From positions 1 to 64,000 of the forward strand of contig CANIWM010000003.1 of assembly GCA_947471505.1 (NCBI GenBank): a stretch of 64,000 bases of DNA, given 5' to 3'. Each line of letters opens with the position of its first letter. Position 1 is the first letter of the stretch. The notes under the pieces were generated by a model that did not search any database, was not told where the DNA came from, and worked only from the letters and a program-made list of their open reading frames with translations. The stretch is from Chthoniobacteraceae bacterium. Lineage in GTDB: Bacteria > Verrucomicrobiota > Verrucomicrobiia > Chthoniobacterales > Chthoniobacteraceae. A program made the position numbers and the translations under genes. Positions 6,525 through 15,527 of the stretch are shown here, one piece after another.

Positions 6525-8842
6525 TATTTGCGGAGGAGTTTTTTGACCAAGTTTGTGAGCTGGTCGGGGCTGTAAGGTTTTTGCAGGAAGACGCGGCGAT
6601 CCGTTTCCTCGAAGTTCGGGGCGGTGAGCTCTTGGCTATATCCGCTCGCGTAGATGATGGGGAGCTGGGGTCGCTCGGCGCTGAGCCGCTGGGCGAGCTC
6701 GCGCCCGGTGATGCCGTTGGGCATGACCATGTCGGTGATGAGCATGTCGATATCGTCTTTGAGCTGCGACCAGATGCTCAGCGCCGTGGGGCCGTCTTCA
6801 GCTTCGAGGACGCAGTAGCCCGCGCGTTCGAGGATGATTTTGGCGAGTTCACGGACGACGGCTTCGTCTTCGACGATGAGGATGGTCTGGAGTTTTGGGG
6901 CTTCGATTTTTGCGGACTGGGTGCGCGAGGTGCGGACACTTTCGGGCGGTTTTTCGGAAGTGGGGAGGTGGACGTGAAAGGTGGTGCCTTTGGCGAGGAC
7001 GCTCTCGACGTTGATCCAGCCGCGATGTTGGCGGACGATGCCGTGGACGACGGCGAGGCCGAGGCCGGTGCCTTTACCGACTTCTTTGGTGGTGAAGAAA
7101 GGCTCGAAGATGCGGGGAAGGTTGTCGTGCCGGATACCGCTGCCGGTGTCGGTCACGCTGATTTGGACTGCGGGGCCGGGCCGGGCTTCGGGGTTCTCGC
7201 GGGCAGCTTCGGCGGTGACTTCGATGAGGTCTGTGGCGATGGTGAGGCTGCCGCCGCGCGGCATCGCGTCGCGGGCGTTGATGGCGAGATTGGTGATGAC
7301 TTGGTCGAGCATCGCGGGGTCGGCTTCGACGGTAGGGAGTCCTTCGGCGAGGCGGATGTTAAAGTGGATGTGTTCCCCGATGACGCGTTGGAGCAACTCG
7401 ACGGAGATTTGCACGACTTCGTTGATCCGCAGCGGGCGCGGGAAAATGGCCTGCTGCCGACTGAAGGTGAGGAGTTGGCGGGTAAGCGATGCGGCGCGCA
7501 GTGCGGCATCTTCGACACGCTCAAGGTCAGCACGGGCGTCGCTCGGGATGTCGTCTCGGGAGAGGAGGAGTCCGGTGTGACCGGTGACGATGGTGAGGAT
7601 GTTATTAAAGTCGTGGGCGACGCCTGCGGCGAGTTGGCCCACCGCGTTTAGACGCTGGGACTGCTGGACGTGTTTTTCGAGGTGGATGCGGTCGGTGATG
7701 TCCTGCATGAGGGAGAAGACACTCACGACTTTCCCGCGCTCATCGACGAGCGGCGTGTTGAACCATTCGCAGGTGATGACCTGCCCGTTTTTGGTCATGT
7801 TTTCGTTGATGCTGTGGGTGCCACCTCGGTTGACGAGGAGATCTTCGAAAATTCGATCGACGTGATCGCGGGCTGAGGGAGCGACGATCTCGTCGAACAT
7901 GGAATGTCCCAAGGCTTCTCCATTGGAAAAGCCGAAGATCTTTTCGGCCCTCGGGTTCCATGCAAGCACTTTGGCGTTCACATCCCACTCGATAAAGCCG
8001 ATGGGCATCTGCCGAATCGTGAGCTGCATCCGCTCGTCGGTATCGCGGAAGCGGGCTTCGACTTCGGCGCGCTTGGACATGTCGGTACGGAGAAGGGAAA
8101 ATGCCGCCCCGCCGATGGCGATGATGGCGAGGAGAAATGCGGTCCCGATCATCGCATCACGCCGTGCCGCAGCGATGGCTGTGTACCAAAGGCTCGATGG
8201 GTAGTCCACACCGACGACGGCGTCTATTTTTCCCGATGAGTTGCGGATGGGGGCCCACGAGCCGACCCAGGAGCCCCAGCGATCTACGACGATGTCGGCG
8301 TTGAAGCACGCTTCTCCGGCGAGCGCCCGTTCGAGCCCGGCGTCGTGTTCTTCGAAGACTTCGCCGATGGGAGTCCGCTCTTCGCGTTCGCCGGAGAAGC
8401 GCCCGTCGCCGTCGTAATCGGTCGGCGGGTCGGCGATGACGACGATCTTGTTCGGCGCGACCCTGCGCATCGTGTAGATATCGGAGGCGGTCGGGTTGGC
8501 GATACGCCAATCGGAGAGCGCCTTGCAGATGGTGAGGTAAGTAGGGTCGTCTTCCTTCGTTTCGAGCGTCACCTTCTCGTGCCCCAGACGCTCAAGCTCG
8601 AGAGCGTAGGTGCGGGCCATGATGATCATGGATTCCTCCTGCTGCTTCGAGATTTTTACGCCGGATTGCGCGGTAGCCCAACCGCCAGCGAACAGCGTGA
8701 CGACGCAGAGACACCACCAGACCGGGTGCAGCTTCACGCCATGGCGGGACTTCAGCACACGGGCGAGGCCGAGGAGAATGACTCCTATGGCGGCGGAGAA
8801 AATGATGTAGTCGATTTGGTTGGGCACGCTCGTGGCGCGCAC
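6524..8842 (-). CDS. Hybrid sensor histidine kinase with PAS and receiver domains
   Basis: The protein is 772 residues. Two N-terminal membrane segments (about 10-28 and 41-58) precede an extracytoplasmic sensor region to about 228, which contains D-Y-D-G-D-G-R-F-S-G-E, resembling a calcium-binding loop. A third membrane segment lies at 231-250. A PAS domain (about 265-385) follows. The dimerisation helix carries the phosphoacceptor His410 (V-A-H-D-F-N-N-I-L), then the ATPase with Asn522, D-T-G-S-G at 565-569 and G-T-G-L-G-L at 591-596. A receiver domain with phosphoacceptor Asp704 ends it. His410 would pass phosphate to Asp704 and possibly onward. No partner regulator is adjacent, and the signal is unknown. 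Confidence 0.9.
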   Translation of the reverse strand: MRATSVPNQIDYIIFSAAIGVILLGLARVLKSRHGVKLHPVWWCLCVVTLFAGGWATAQSGVKISKQQEESMIIMARTYALELERLGHEKVTLETKEDDPTYLTICKALSDWRIANPTASDIYTMRRVAPNKIVVIADPPTDYDGDGRFSGEREERTPIGEVFEEHDAGLERALAGEACFNADIVVDRWGSWVGSWAPIRNSSGKIDAVVGVDYPSSLWYTAIAAARRDAMIGTAFLLAIIAIGGAAFSLLRTDMSKRAEVEARFRDTDERMQLTIRQMPIGFIEWDVNAKVLAWNPRAEKIFGFSNGEALGHSMFDEIVAPSARDHVDRIFEDLLVNRGGTHSINENMTKNGQVITCEWFNTPLVDERGKVVSVFSLMQDITDRIHLEKHVQQSQRLNAVGQLAAGVAHDFNNILTIVTGHTGLLLSRDDIPSDARADLERVEDAALRAASLTRQLLTFSRQQAIFPRPLRINEVVQISVELLQRVIGEHIHFNIRLAEGLPTVEADPAMLDQVITNLAINARDAMPRGGSLTIATDLIEVTAEAARENPEARPGPAVQISVTDTGSGIRHDNLPRIFEPFFTTKEVGKGTGLGLAVVHGIVRQHRGWINVESVLAKGTTFHVHLPTSEKPPESVRTSRTQSAKIEAPKLQTILIVEDEAVVRELAKIILERAGYCVLEAEDGPTALSIWSQLKDDIDMLITDMVMPNGITGRELAQRLSAERPQLPIIYASGYSQELTAPNFEETDRRVFLQKPYSPDQLTNLVKKLLRK

Positions 8843-8983
8843 TTAAAGCACAACGTGCGCCGATGGAGAAGCGGGGCTTTCAAGAATGTATTCCGAGCGT
8901 CCTCTCCGCCCGCGAATGAGTAATCACCAAAGAAAACGCGGCACAGTGGGTCTTCGTTGCATGAACTCAATTGCAGGGCGAAA

Positions 8984-9005
8984 CAACGGCAACATTAAGC
9001 CGTTG
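8984..9005. promoter_or_regulatory. Small hairpin upstream of tatA
   Basis: A seven-base inverted repeat (caacggc, eight bases, gccgttg) lies 48 bases ahead of the tatA start, in the 210-base gap between the divergent kinase and tatA genes. An AT-rich stretch (tatttataa, near 9027-9036) between it and the gene could be a -10 region. Nothing identifies a specific regulator. Confidence 0.3.
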
Positions 9006-9052
9006 CAGCCCGCGCATTTGGTGCTATTTATAACCGTCTTCTTTTTCTAAAT

Positions 9053-9328
9053 ATGAACATTCAGCTTTTTCCAACGCTCGCCTTTCTCACTCCCCAAACA
9101 ACCATGTTTCTGTTCGCCATCGTCGTAATGATGTTCGGCGCGAAGAAGCTGCCTGAACTCGCACGCGGCATGGGACTCGCAATCAAAGAGTTCACCAAGG
9201 CGAAAAACGAGATCAGCGATGAGATCATGCGCGAGCCAGCGCCCACGCCACCACAGCCCGCGAAGCAGATAGACGCCGAGGTCGCCAAGGCACCCGCGCC
9301 TCAAGCGCAGACCGATACACACGTGTAG
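9053..9328 (+). CDS. tatA: Sec-independent translocase TatA/TatE
   Basis: This 91-residue protein is a TatA-family component of the twin-arginine translocase, which forms the pore for folded proteins in the cytoplasmic membrane. A single membrane helix (about 17-28, T-M-F-L-F-A-I-V-V-M-M-F) leads into the conserved F-G-A-K-K-L-P-E-L-A-R-G-M-G hinge and an amphipathic helix, then a Pro/Ala-rich tail. TatC is not in the window. It is a single-gene unit closed by a strong terminator at 9353-9385. A Tat substrate, the metallophosphoesterase, is encoded 1.7 kb away. Confidence 0.9.
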   Translation: MNIQLFPTLAFLTPQTTMFLFAIVVMMFGAKKLPELARGMGLAIKEFTKAKNEISDEIMREPAPTPPQPAKQIDAEVAKAPAPQAQTDTHV

Positions 9329-9352
9329 CCTCAATATACGATATTTCTCAGC

Positions 9353-9385
9353 CAAACAGGCTCGCCACGCTGGCGAGCCTGTTTG
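9353..9385 (+). terminator. Rho-independent terminator after tatA
   Basis: A perfect 15-base stem (caaacaggctcgcca and its complement) with a three-base loop cgc is followed by a pyrimidine-rich tract (ctttcttcc). It lies 25 bases after the tatA stop and ahead of the next start at 9401. The stem is symmetrical, so it may act on both strands. Confidence 0.85.
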
Positions 9386-9400
9386 CTTTCTTCCACGAAC

Positions 9401-10282
9401 ATGCGTCCCGTTTTCCTCATCCTCGCCCTCCTCTGTGCCTGCGCCAGCGCAGCGGAGAAAGGGATCGTCTTCTGCACCTACAACCTCCGGAACTGGGTCG
9501 GTGACGACCAGCTTTCCACAAAAGGCACGCTAGCCAAGCCGAAGTCTGAGGAAGAAAAAGAAGCCGTCCTCCGCGTCCTTCGTGACATCCATCCCGACAT
9601 CGTCGGCGTCTGCGAGATGGGCTCGCCTGCACAGTTCGAGGACTTCCTTGCTCGTGTAAAACCGCTCGGTTTGGAACACGCGGAGTATGTGGAAGCAGCG
9701 GACCCAGACCGTCACCTCGCGCTCGTCAGTCGCTTCCCCATCGCTGCTCGCGATTCGCAGGCGGACCTTCGATTCATGATGAACGGCGTGGAGCAGATCA
9801 TGCGGCGCGGGATACTCGACGTGACGATCCAAATTACCCCTGATTACCAGCTCCGCTGCGTCGGCGTGCATCTCAAGTCCAAGCTCCCCAGCGCCATCGG
9901 CGAAGCCCTCGTCCGCCGCCACGAAGCCGCAAAACTCCGCACGCATCTCGACGCCATCTTCAAAGCCACGCCCACCGCAAATCTCCTCTGCTACGGCGAC
10001 TTCAACGACACGCGCAATGAGCCTGCCTTCCACGAAATCACCGGTAGTCGCGAGTCCGCAGGCTACCTCGACGACGTTCCTGCAAATGACGAGCTTGGCG
10101 ACCGCTGGACGCACTACTGGCGCGAAGCCGACGCGTATTCCCGCATTGATTTCCTCCTCGCCAGCAAAGGGCTGCTGCGCGAAGTGCAAAAGGACAGCGG
10201 GCGCGTGAACCGCTCTCCATCATGGAACCAAGCCAGCGACCACCGCGCCGTATCCGTCACTATTTTGCCGGTGAATCGGTAG
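9401..10282 (+). CDS. Secreted endonuclease/exonuclease/phosphatase family protein
   Basis: The protein is 293 residues from the ATG at 9401, which begins a signal peptide (R-P-V-F-L-I-L-A-L-L-C-A-C-A-S-A-A). The mature part is an EEP-superfamily metal-dependent phosphodiesterase. Visible motifs are T-Y-N-L-R-N-W near the start, G-V-C-E-M with the metal-binding Glu, G-V-H-L-K-S-K, Y-G-D-F-N-D-T-R with the catalytic Asp/Asn pair, R-I-D-F-L-L, and the terminal S-D-H-R-A-V. Family members cleave phosphodiester bonds in nucleic acids, lipids or inositol phosphates; the substrate cannot be told. It stands alone between the tatA terminator and a convergent gene. Confidence 0.85.
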   Translation: MRPVFLILALLCACASAAEKGIVFCTYNLRNWVGDDQLSTKGTLAKPKSEEEKEAVLRVLRDIHPDIVGVCEMGSPAQFEDFLARVKPLGLEHAEYVEAADPDRHLALVSRFPIAARDSQADLRFMMNGVEQIMRRGILDVTIQITPDYQLRCVGVHLKSKLPSAIGEALVRRHEAAKLRTHLDAIFKATPTANLLCYGDFNDTRNEPAFHEITGSRESAGYLDDVPANDELGDRWTHYWREADAYSRIDFLLASKGLLREVQKDSGRVNRSPSWNQASDHRAVSVTILPVNR

Positions 10283-10291
10283 CGTTCTAGC

Positions 10292-10978
10292 TTACCCTCG
10301 CCGCCGCTCCAGCATGGTGAGCATGATGAACGAAAGCAGCAGATTCATCGTCTCGCGTGGAGTCGCTTCTGAGATTTGTTCGATGCGGAATTTCCCCTGC
10401 AAAAATGCAGGCAACTTGTGCATCCGCAACACGCCCAGGCCATCGCCTCGTGTAGCGATGTATCGCGGGTGAAATAGATAAAGGGTGAGCAGCCCGAGGA
10501 TCGGAATCTGCCCCACGAGTCCGTCCATAAACTTCGCAAATGGGTTCTCCTCTCGGATGGAGAAATCGGGCGTCGAATCGCCGGGATTAAACACATCGTA
10601 GTGAGCACGCCAAAGTGAGCGCCAACCTTTGCGCCCGGTCGCGCCGATTGCGCCACCCCATACGTCGGTAAAACTGTAGCGAGCCGACCAGTCTATAATG
10701 CGGTCCGCACGGATGTCGGCGAGTTTGGTCTTCCGCGTCGCGTCGGTGAAAATCTCGACGTGCTCCTTCAGGCGGAAAATCTTTTGCCGGACGTGAAGCA
10801 CCGAGCGCCCCGTGGCATCCACGACGTCCATCCGTGGTGCAAACGTGAGCACGCGAAACGTGAACTTCAGCGGATACACCAAGTTTTCTAGGTATGGCGA
10901 AAGTTGGTCGCCGGATGCTGGCTCCGAGTGCAGCGGGGCTCGTGGAGGTGCGTAGGGATTAAACTCGGATTCGTTCAT
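10292..10978 (-). CDS. LURP-one/scramblase-like fold protein with hydrophobic C-terminus
   Basis: This 228-residue protein has a proline-rich start and a central region of alternating strands: M-D-V-V-D-A-T-G-R-S-V-L-H-V-R-Q-K, F-R-L-K-E-H-V-E-I-F, and W-R-S-L-W-R-A-H-Y-D-V-F. This pattern resembles the tubby/LURP-one/scramblase-like beta barrel. A hydrophobic segment (I-P-I-L-G-L-L-T-L-Y-L-F) and a second near the end (M-N-L-L-L-S-F-I-M-L-T-M-L) suggest membrane association. The specific role is unknown. It converges with the EEP gene, the stops being ten bases apart. Confidence 0.65.
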   Translation of the reverse strand: MNESEFNPYAPPRAPLHSEPASGDQLSPYLENLVYPLKFTFRVLTFAPRMDVVDATGRSVLHVRQKIFRLKEHVEIFTDATRKTKLADIRADRIIDWSARYSFTDVWGGAIGATGRKGWRSLWRAHYDVFNPGDSTPDFSIREENPFAKFMDGLVGQIPILGLLTLYLFHPRYIATRGDGLGVLRMHKLPAFLQGKFRIEQISEATPRETMNLLLSFIMLTMLERRRG

Positions 10979-11035
10979 AGGGACGCAGATTGCACACCAA
11001 TTTACCTCGCTCGCAATGGCCGATTGCGAAGCTCA

Positions 11036-11878
11036 TTAAATTTCCTTTGGGGCGGCAGGTTGGGTCACTTCGGGCGCTTTGAACTCCACGAACTTCCGCT
11101 CCAGCGTGCCGTCCGCTTTTGCTTCGCATACGAACCATCCTTTCAGCGGAGACTTGTCGTGATTCCCCCGCACGCGGGCGCAGCAGCGATTTGTCGTCAT
11201 CAACCCGTGGCCAGCCGGAGTCTGGCTCGCACCATGCCAGTGCCCGCTCAACACTCCGCAGAGATTCAGCTTCAGCAGTCGCTCCACGACGGCGGGCGCG
11301 TTCACTGGGACATGCGTCACCTTCTCCCCAAGTGGGAAGTGTGTGAAACAGACCGTCGGTTTAGCGGCATCGAGCTTAGGCAGCTCCGCATCCATCCACG
11401 CCAGCGTCTCGGCACCGATAGTCGTCTTGTCGAAGTTCGTGCCCATCGTCGTATCGAGCGCCACGAACTGCCATCCCGCGTGCTCGAAGCGGTAGTTCAG
11501 CTTGCCGGGAAACTCCGCGTCGTAACCCGCGCGCGACTGCTCTTTGTCGGTGTAATCGTGGTTGCCGGGCACCGTATGAATCGGCACTCCGAGTCCGCCG
11601 AAAATTTCCTTCACCGCCGCGACGGCTGCTTGTTCGCCCGTATTCGCGAGGTCGCCGCAAAGTAAACAGAATGCAGCATCCGGCGCGCTGGCCTTCATCT
11701 GTGCGACCATCGCCGTGAACCACTCGCGGCACGGCCCTTTATCGTAGTGCAGGTCGTTCGCCGCGATAAATCGAAAGCCCTTCGCATCCTCCGCCAGCAG
11801 CGGCACCGCAGCAGCGCCGACGGCGAGCGTGGTGATAAAATCGCGACGAGTGATTTGCGGTGGTTGCCAGAAGTTCAT
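11036..11878 (-). CDS. Tat-exported calcineurin-like metallophosphoesterase
   Basis: This 280-residue protein starts with a twin-arginine signal (T-R-R-D-F-I-T-T-L at 10-18, then a hydrophobic core), so it is exported folded. The metallophosphoesterase metal ligands are all visible: N-D-L-H-Y-D, G-D-L-A-N-T-G, G-N-H-D-Y, F-T-H-F-P and G-H-W-H-G. These bind a two-metal centre that hydrolyses phosphomono- or diesters. The C-terminal 60 residues form a family-typical extension (R-C-C-A-R-V-R-G-N-H-D-K). It acts in the periplasm; the substrate is unknown. It is divergent from the methyltransferase at 11957. Confidence 0.88.
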   Translation of the reverse strand: MNFWQPPQITRRDFITTLAVGAAAVPLLAEDAKGFRFIAANDLHYDKGPCREWFTAMVAQMKASAPDAAFCLLCGDLANTGEQAAVAAVKEIFGGLGVPIHTVPGNHDYTDKEQSRAGYDAEFPGKLNYRFEHAGWQFVALDTTMGTNFDKTTIGAETLAWMDAELPKLDAAKPTVCFTHFPLGEKVTHVPVNAPAVVERLLKLNLCGVLSGHWHGASQTPAGHGLMTTNRCCARVRGNHDKSPLKGWFVCEAKADGTLERKFVEFKAPEVTQPAAPKEI

Positions 11879-11956
11879 GTGCTCGGTGTCGCCGATCTAC
11901 AGGCGCGCGCAAGTCATTTGTCTTCGTTTCCCCTCAAACGCGAGACACACACAACC

Positions 11957-12763
11957 ATGCTCACTAAACTTTTCGCGTACCTGTGCCGCTTCCCCGTGCT
12001 CAAGCGCCTGCTCTGGCGGCGCTGGTATCAATTTCTTGCGCGCCGCTTTGCCATCCCGGAGTGGCAGACGATGAATTACGGGTTCTCCGCGCTGCCCGTC
12101 GCCGCGCCCGTCGCGCTCGATCCCGCCGAAGAAGGCGAACGCTACGGCCTCCAGCTCTACCACGCCGTCTGCGCCGGGCATCCGCTGGCGAAAATGAACG
12201 TCCTCGAAGTCGGCTGCGGACGCGGCGGCGGCGCGGCATTTCTCCACCGCTCGGGCGAGCCCGCTGCGATGACGGGCCTCGACTTCTCCGCCGAAGCCAT
12301 CGCGCTTTGCCTCAAGCGATACGCCCGCGATGGTCTCACGTTCCTCACGGGCGATGCGGAGAAACTTCCCTTTGCCGACGCCACGTTTGACATCGTCGTG
12401 AACGTTGAATCCTCGCATTGCTACGGCTCGATGCCCGCTTTTCTCAGCGAAGTGCAGCGCGTTCTGAAGCCCGGCGGATACTTCCTCTGCGCCGATTTTC
12501 GCGACCACGATAAAGTACAGACTTGGCGCGAGCAGCTCGCTGCCAGTGGGCTGAAAATGGTCGTCGAAAAGGAAATCACCGCAAACGTCCTCGCCGCGCT
12601 CGATGCCGATAACGACCGCAAGCTCGCCCTCATGCGGAAGATTCTCCCGCCGCGTTTGTTCGGCGCATTTAGCGACTTCGCAGCCGTGAAGGGCTCGCTC
12701 GTCTATGAGCACTTCCGCAGCGGGGAGATGCGCTACTTCCGCTTCGAGTTGGTGAAGGAGTGA
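11957..12763 (+). CDS. SAM-dependent methyltransferase
   Basis: This 268-residue protein is a class I (Rossmann-fold) methyltransferase. N-V-L-E-V-G-C-G-R-G-G-G near residues 77-88 is the SAM-binding motif I, T-G-L-D-F-S is the acidic loop after strand 2, G-D-A-E-K-L-P-F-A-D-A-T-F-D is motif II, and L-K-P-G-G-Y is motif III. A 70-residue N-terminal part has an arginine-rich amphipathic stretch that could bind membrane, as in lipid or polyketide methyltransferases. I chose the ATG at 11957; longer in-frame readings lack coding character. The acceptor substrate is unknown. Confidence 0.85.
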   Translation: MLTKLFAYLCRFPVLKRLLWRRWYQFLARRFAIPEWQTMNYGFSALPVAAPVALDPAEEGERYGLQLYHAVCAGHPLAKMNVLEVGCGRGGGAAFLHRSGEPAAMTGLDFSAEAIALCLKRYARDGLTFLTGDAEKLPFADATFDIVVNVESSHCYGSMPAFLSEVQRVLKPGGYFLCADFRDHDKVQTWREQLAASGLKMVVEKEITANVLAALDADNDRKLALMRKILPPRLFGAFSDFAAVKGSLVYEHFRSGEMRYFRFELVKE

Positions 12764-12805
12764 CCTCAACTGCTAGGGGCACCGAAGCTGCTTGAAGGGC
12801 AGCCA

Positions 12806-13351
12806 ATGTTTCGTAAGCCCATCACCACTGGATTTTCGCTTGTCGAGCTGCTCGTTAGCGTGCTGCTCATCGCGACGCTGTATGCCGTGGTGCTTGGTCC
12901 ATCGACGGCGCAGGTCCAGGCCAGGCATTTCGCAGCATGTGCGGAAAACTTACGGAAGATACACCTCGCCCTTGGCATCTACGCCAACGACCACGATAAC
13001 GCGTATCCTTCGGTTCCAGGCGCGACTTCCTCTGAGCAGCCGCTAAGTCTGCTGGTGCCAAAATGCACGACCGATACGAGTTTCTTCACCTGCCCGGCTA
13101 CCGGGCACACCCCGTTGCGGCAGGGGCAAGCGTTTTCCGGTCGGCGGATATCTTACGCCTACGCCACAGGTCTTTCTCGGAACGATCCGCCAGGCACTCC
13201 GTTGGCTTGCGACACGCGCACGGGCGACAACCACAAGAAGTCCGGAGGGAACGTGCTATTTATCGACGGCCACGTGGAGCAAGTCGCGCCCACGCCGCCG
13301 CGCGACCTTGCGCTCCCAGCACACGCCGTCTGGCTCGACTCGAAGCAATAA
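12806..13351 (+). CDS. Pseudopilin-like protein with type IV prepilin signal
   Basis: This 181-residue protein has a class III prepilin signal: a short basic leader to Gly9, then F-S-L-V-E-L-L-V-S-V-L-L-I with Glu at mature position 5. Prepilin peptidase would cut at Gly-Phe and N-methylate the Phe. The C-terminal part has H-F-A-A-C-A-E-N-L-R-K-I and G-N-V-L-F-I-D-G-H-V-E, typical of the many H-X9-DG-type pseudopilins of Verrucomicrobiota and Planctomycetota. These are often unlinked to a type II secretion cluster, as here. Its stop overlaps the next start by one base (TAATG at 13349-13353). Confidence 0.88.
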   Translation: MFRKPITTGFSLVELLVSVLLIATLYAVVLGPSTAQVQARHFAACAENLRKIHLALGIYANDHDNAYPSVPGATSSEQPLSLLVPKCTTDTSFFTCPATGHTPLRQGQAFSGRRISYAYATGLSRNDPPGTPLACDTRTGDNHKKSGGNVLFIDGHVEQVAPTPPRDLALPAHAVWLDSKQ

Positions 13352-15486
13352 TGCAGACGTCCGTTTTCACACCGAAAGTAGCGACCGAACCGAAGAGTCG
13401 GAAAACGAAAGGTTTGCTCTTCCTTTTCGCGGTGATGCTCTTGGGCGCCCTTGGCGGGGCGGGTTGGTGGTGGTTTTTCGGCAGCAAACCACGCGCGGTT
13501 TTCTCCCACCCCATCGCGGCGAACAGTCTTGGGAAGTCAGAATGCTGGCGCGTCAGCGACGATGAGATCTCGTTCTTTGCCGGGGGGAAATTCACGCTGC
13601 TTGACTTGAAGCGACGAGAAGAACGCTGGAGCGTGCCAGTGCCTCTGGCATTGGCGGTGGATTCCGTATGGCAGGAATCCGTGGCGAAGCGATTTCTGAA
13701 GCTACAACAGAGGGCAGCCGAACTCGCCGAGCAGCGCGGAAAACTGAAAGGGAATAGTGAAGTGAAGGCGTTCAATCTCGAGGCCGCCAAGTATGCTGCG
13801 GAGCTCGCGAGCGCGAGGGCGGATGCCACCCGGATGACCGCGCAACCACGACCCGTAATCAACGCCGAAGGGACTCCAAAAAAGTCGGAATACGTCTTTG
13901 GCGGCGACCGTGCGATGGCGGATAAACTCAACCCCACACAACCAGAAGACGAGACGCTCCGGCTCGCACGAATGGCGAAACGGAAAGAACAAATCGCGCG
14001 ACAGCGGACAAGTCTCAATGCCCTTCGCACGAGAGCAGACACGCGCCTAAAACTTCAGCAACTTCGCGACGATGAAGGGAAACTCCAAGCGCTCGAACAG
14101 GAACAAAAAGCCGACGAAGCAGCCATCGCAAAAAAACTGGAAATCGCAAAGTCGCCAGCACCGAACATTACGCGGAAGCCCGACTACGATAGCGGCTATG
14201 GCAATAGTGATAGTCCGAAATTTGCGGTCCTTGGCGAACGACTACTACTCGCGGAAGGGGCGCGTGTGATCGCGTATGAACGCTCCAGCGGCGTGGTAAA
14301 GGCAAACATGCAGATGCCCGGCCCGGTGCTGCGAATGCTCGAAACCGACGACGCCGTTTTCATCGTGGCACACGCTGGCCCGACGATCCGGTATGTCGCA
14401 AAGGTCCTACCGAGTGGAGCGACGCAGACTTTTTACGCGCAAGTAGCGCTGGAGAAACCGTTGTTCGAAAATCGGGAGGGGCTCTATGAACCCGTAATTT
14501 CAGAATCGCGAAACGAGTTCTTCGGTGGCGGAACGCTGGCGATGGCCGAGATCCGACTGGTCACCAAAAATATCGAGGCGAGGCAGGCCATAAAACCCGG
14601 CGCTGAAATTGCGGCAGAACATGCAGTGCAAGCGTCCGCAGGCGGTGGAATGGCGGAGGCGCTTTCGATCATGAAAGTTGTGGAAAACGATAAACTCCGC
14701 GCGGATAGCGGCGGCGTGGAGCGAGTCGATACGAGCACTTACCGTGTATCCGTTGGACGTCCCTTCGCGAGCGGTGCGTCGATTTGGATCGGCGAGTTCG
14801 CGGGCCGAGTGCAATGCTTCTCCACGGCGAGCCTGAGTCTCATCACGGGTGGGACGAAGCTCGTCGCGCTGGATCCAAACAACGCAAAACTGTGGGAGGC
14901 GACGCTCGCCGCGCCTGCTGTGTTGGGCGACGACTTTCAATGGGATTCCGCAAGCGCCGATCCGTGTTTCGAGCAGGGAGACCGGCTCTATTTTTTCGAC
15001 CGCGCAGTGCTCACCGCGTTTAGTAAAGCGACGGGAGAAGTCCTTTGGCGGCTCCCGAGCGTGGGCATTCGGAAAGTCGTCACCGACGGCGCGGGCAACC
15101 TTTACGTCCACTCCGCCAACCTCCCCGCAGAGAGCCTCACATATCTTTCCGAGATGAACTCCTGCACCGAGCCTGTGCTGATGAAAGTGAACCCAGCAAA
15201 CGGCGAAATTCTATGGATCGGCGAGAAATACGAAGACGTGTGGGCATCTGGCAAAGACGTCTATTCCAAACGGACAGGAAAGCACGGCTCAGACATCGAG
15301 AAGGCCGTATTCACCCCCGGCGCAGCGACTGCGCGAGTGAAGATTTACAAGCTGAGCACGAGCACCGGAATGCCGCGCTGGGAGTGGTTTCAAACACGCC
15401 ACCCCGAGCACATCATCGCCGCAGGAAAGACGGTCGCAATCCTATACGCGGACGAGCTTCAGGTAATCCACAGCACAGCCTTGTAG
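13351..15486 (+). CDS. Membrane-anchored coiled-coil protein with PQQ-like beta-propeller
   Basis: The protein is 711 residues from the ATG at 13351. One membrane segment (about 22-43, L-L-F-L-F-A-V-M-L-L) follows a short basic N-terminus. A charged, Lys/Glu/Ala-rich stretch (about 100-265) looks coiled-coil. The C-terminal half has PQQ-like propeller repeats, such as A-L-D-P-N-N-A-K-L-W-E, F-S-K-A-T-G-E-V-L-W-R-L-P and V-N-P-A-N-G-E-I-L-W-I-G, the last built around G-x-x-x-W. It is translationally coupled to the pseudopilin gene, so the two products may act together at the cell surface. No enzyme motif is evident. Confidence 0.7.
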   Translation: MQTSVFTPKVATEPKSRKTKGLLFLFAVMLLGALGGAGWWWFFGSKPRAVFSHPIAANSLGKSECWRVSDDEISFFAGGKFTLLDLKRREERWSVPVPLALAVDSVWQESVAKRFLKLQQRAAELAEQRGKLKGNSEVKAFNLEAAKYAAELASARADATRMTAQPRPVINAEGTPKKSEYVFGGDRAMADKLNPTQPEDETLRLARMAKRKEQIARQRTSLNALRTRADTRLKLQQLRDDEGKLQALEQEQKADEAAIAKKLEIAKSPAPNITRKPDYDSGYGNSDSPKFAVLGERLLLAEGARVIAYERSSGVVKANMQMPGPVLRMLETDDAVFIVAHAGPTIRYVAKVLPSGATQTFYAQVALEKPLFENREGLYEPVISESRNEFFGGGTLAMAEIRLVTKNIEARQAIKPGAEIAAEHAVQASAGGGMAEALSIMKVVENDKLRADSGGVERVDTSTYRVSVGRPFASGASIWIGEFAGRVQCFSTASLSLITGGTKLVALDPNNAKLWEATLAAPAVLGDDFQWDSASADPCFEQGDRLYFFDRAVLTAFSKATGEVLWRLPSVGIRKVVTDGAGNLYVHSANLPAESLTYLSEMNSCTEPVLMKVNPANGEILWIGEKYEDVWASGKDVYSKRTGKHGSDIEKAVFTPGAATARVKIYKLSTSTGMPRWEWFQTRHPEHIIAAGKTVAILYADELQVIHSTAL

Positions 15487-15527
15487 TGGGCTTGCCTGCT
15501 GCCGCCTCGCCCCTACTGTCGGTAGGC

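Noticed and set aside
6581-7651. Long open frame on the + strand opposite the histidine kinase
   Set aside because: It is a high-G+C antisense shadow; the minus-strand frame shows clear kinase motifs and this one shows none.
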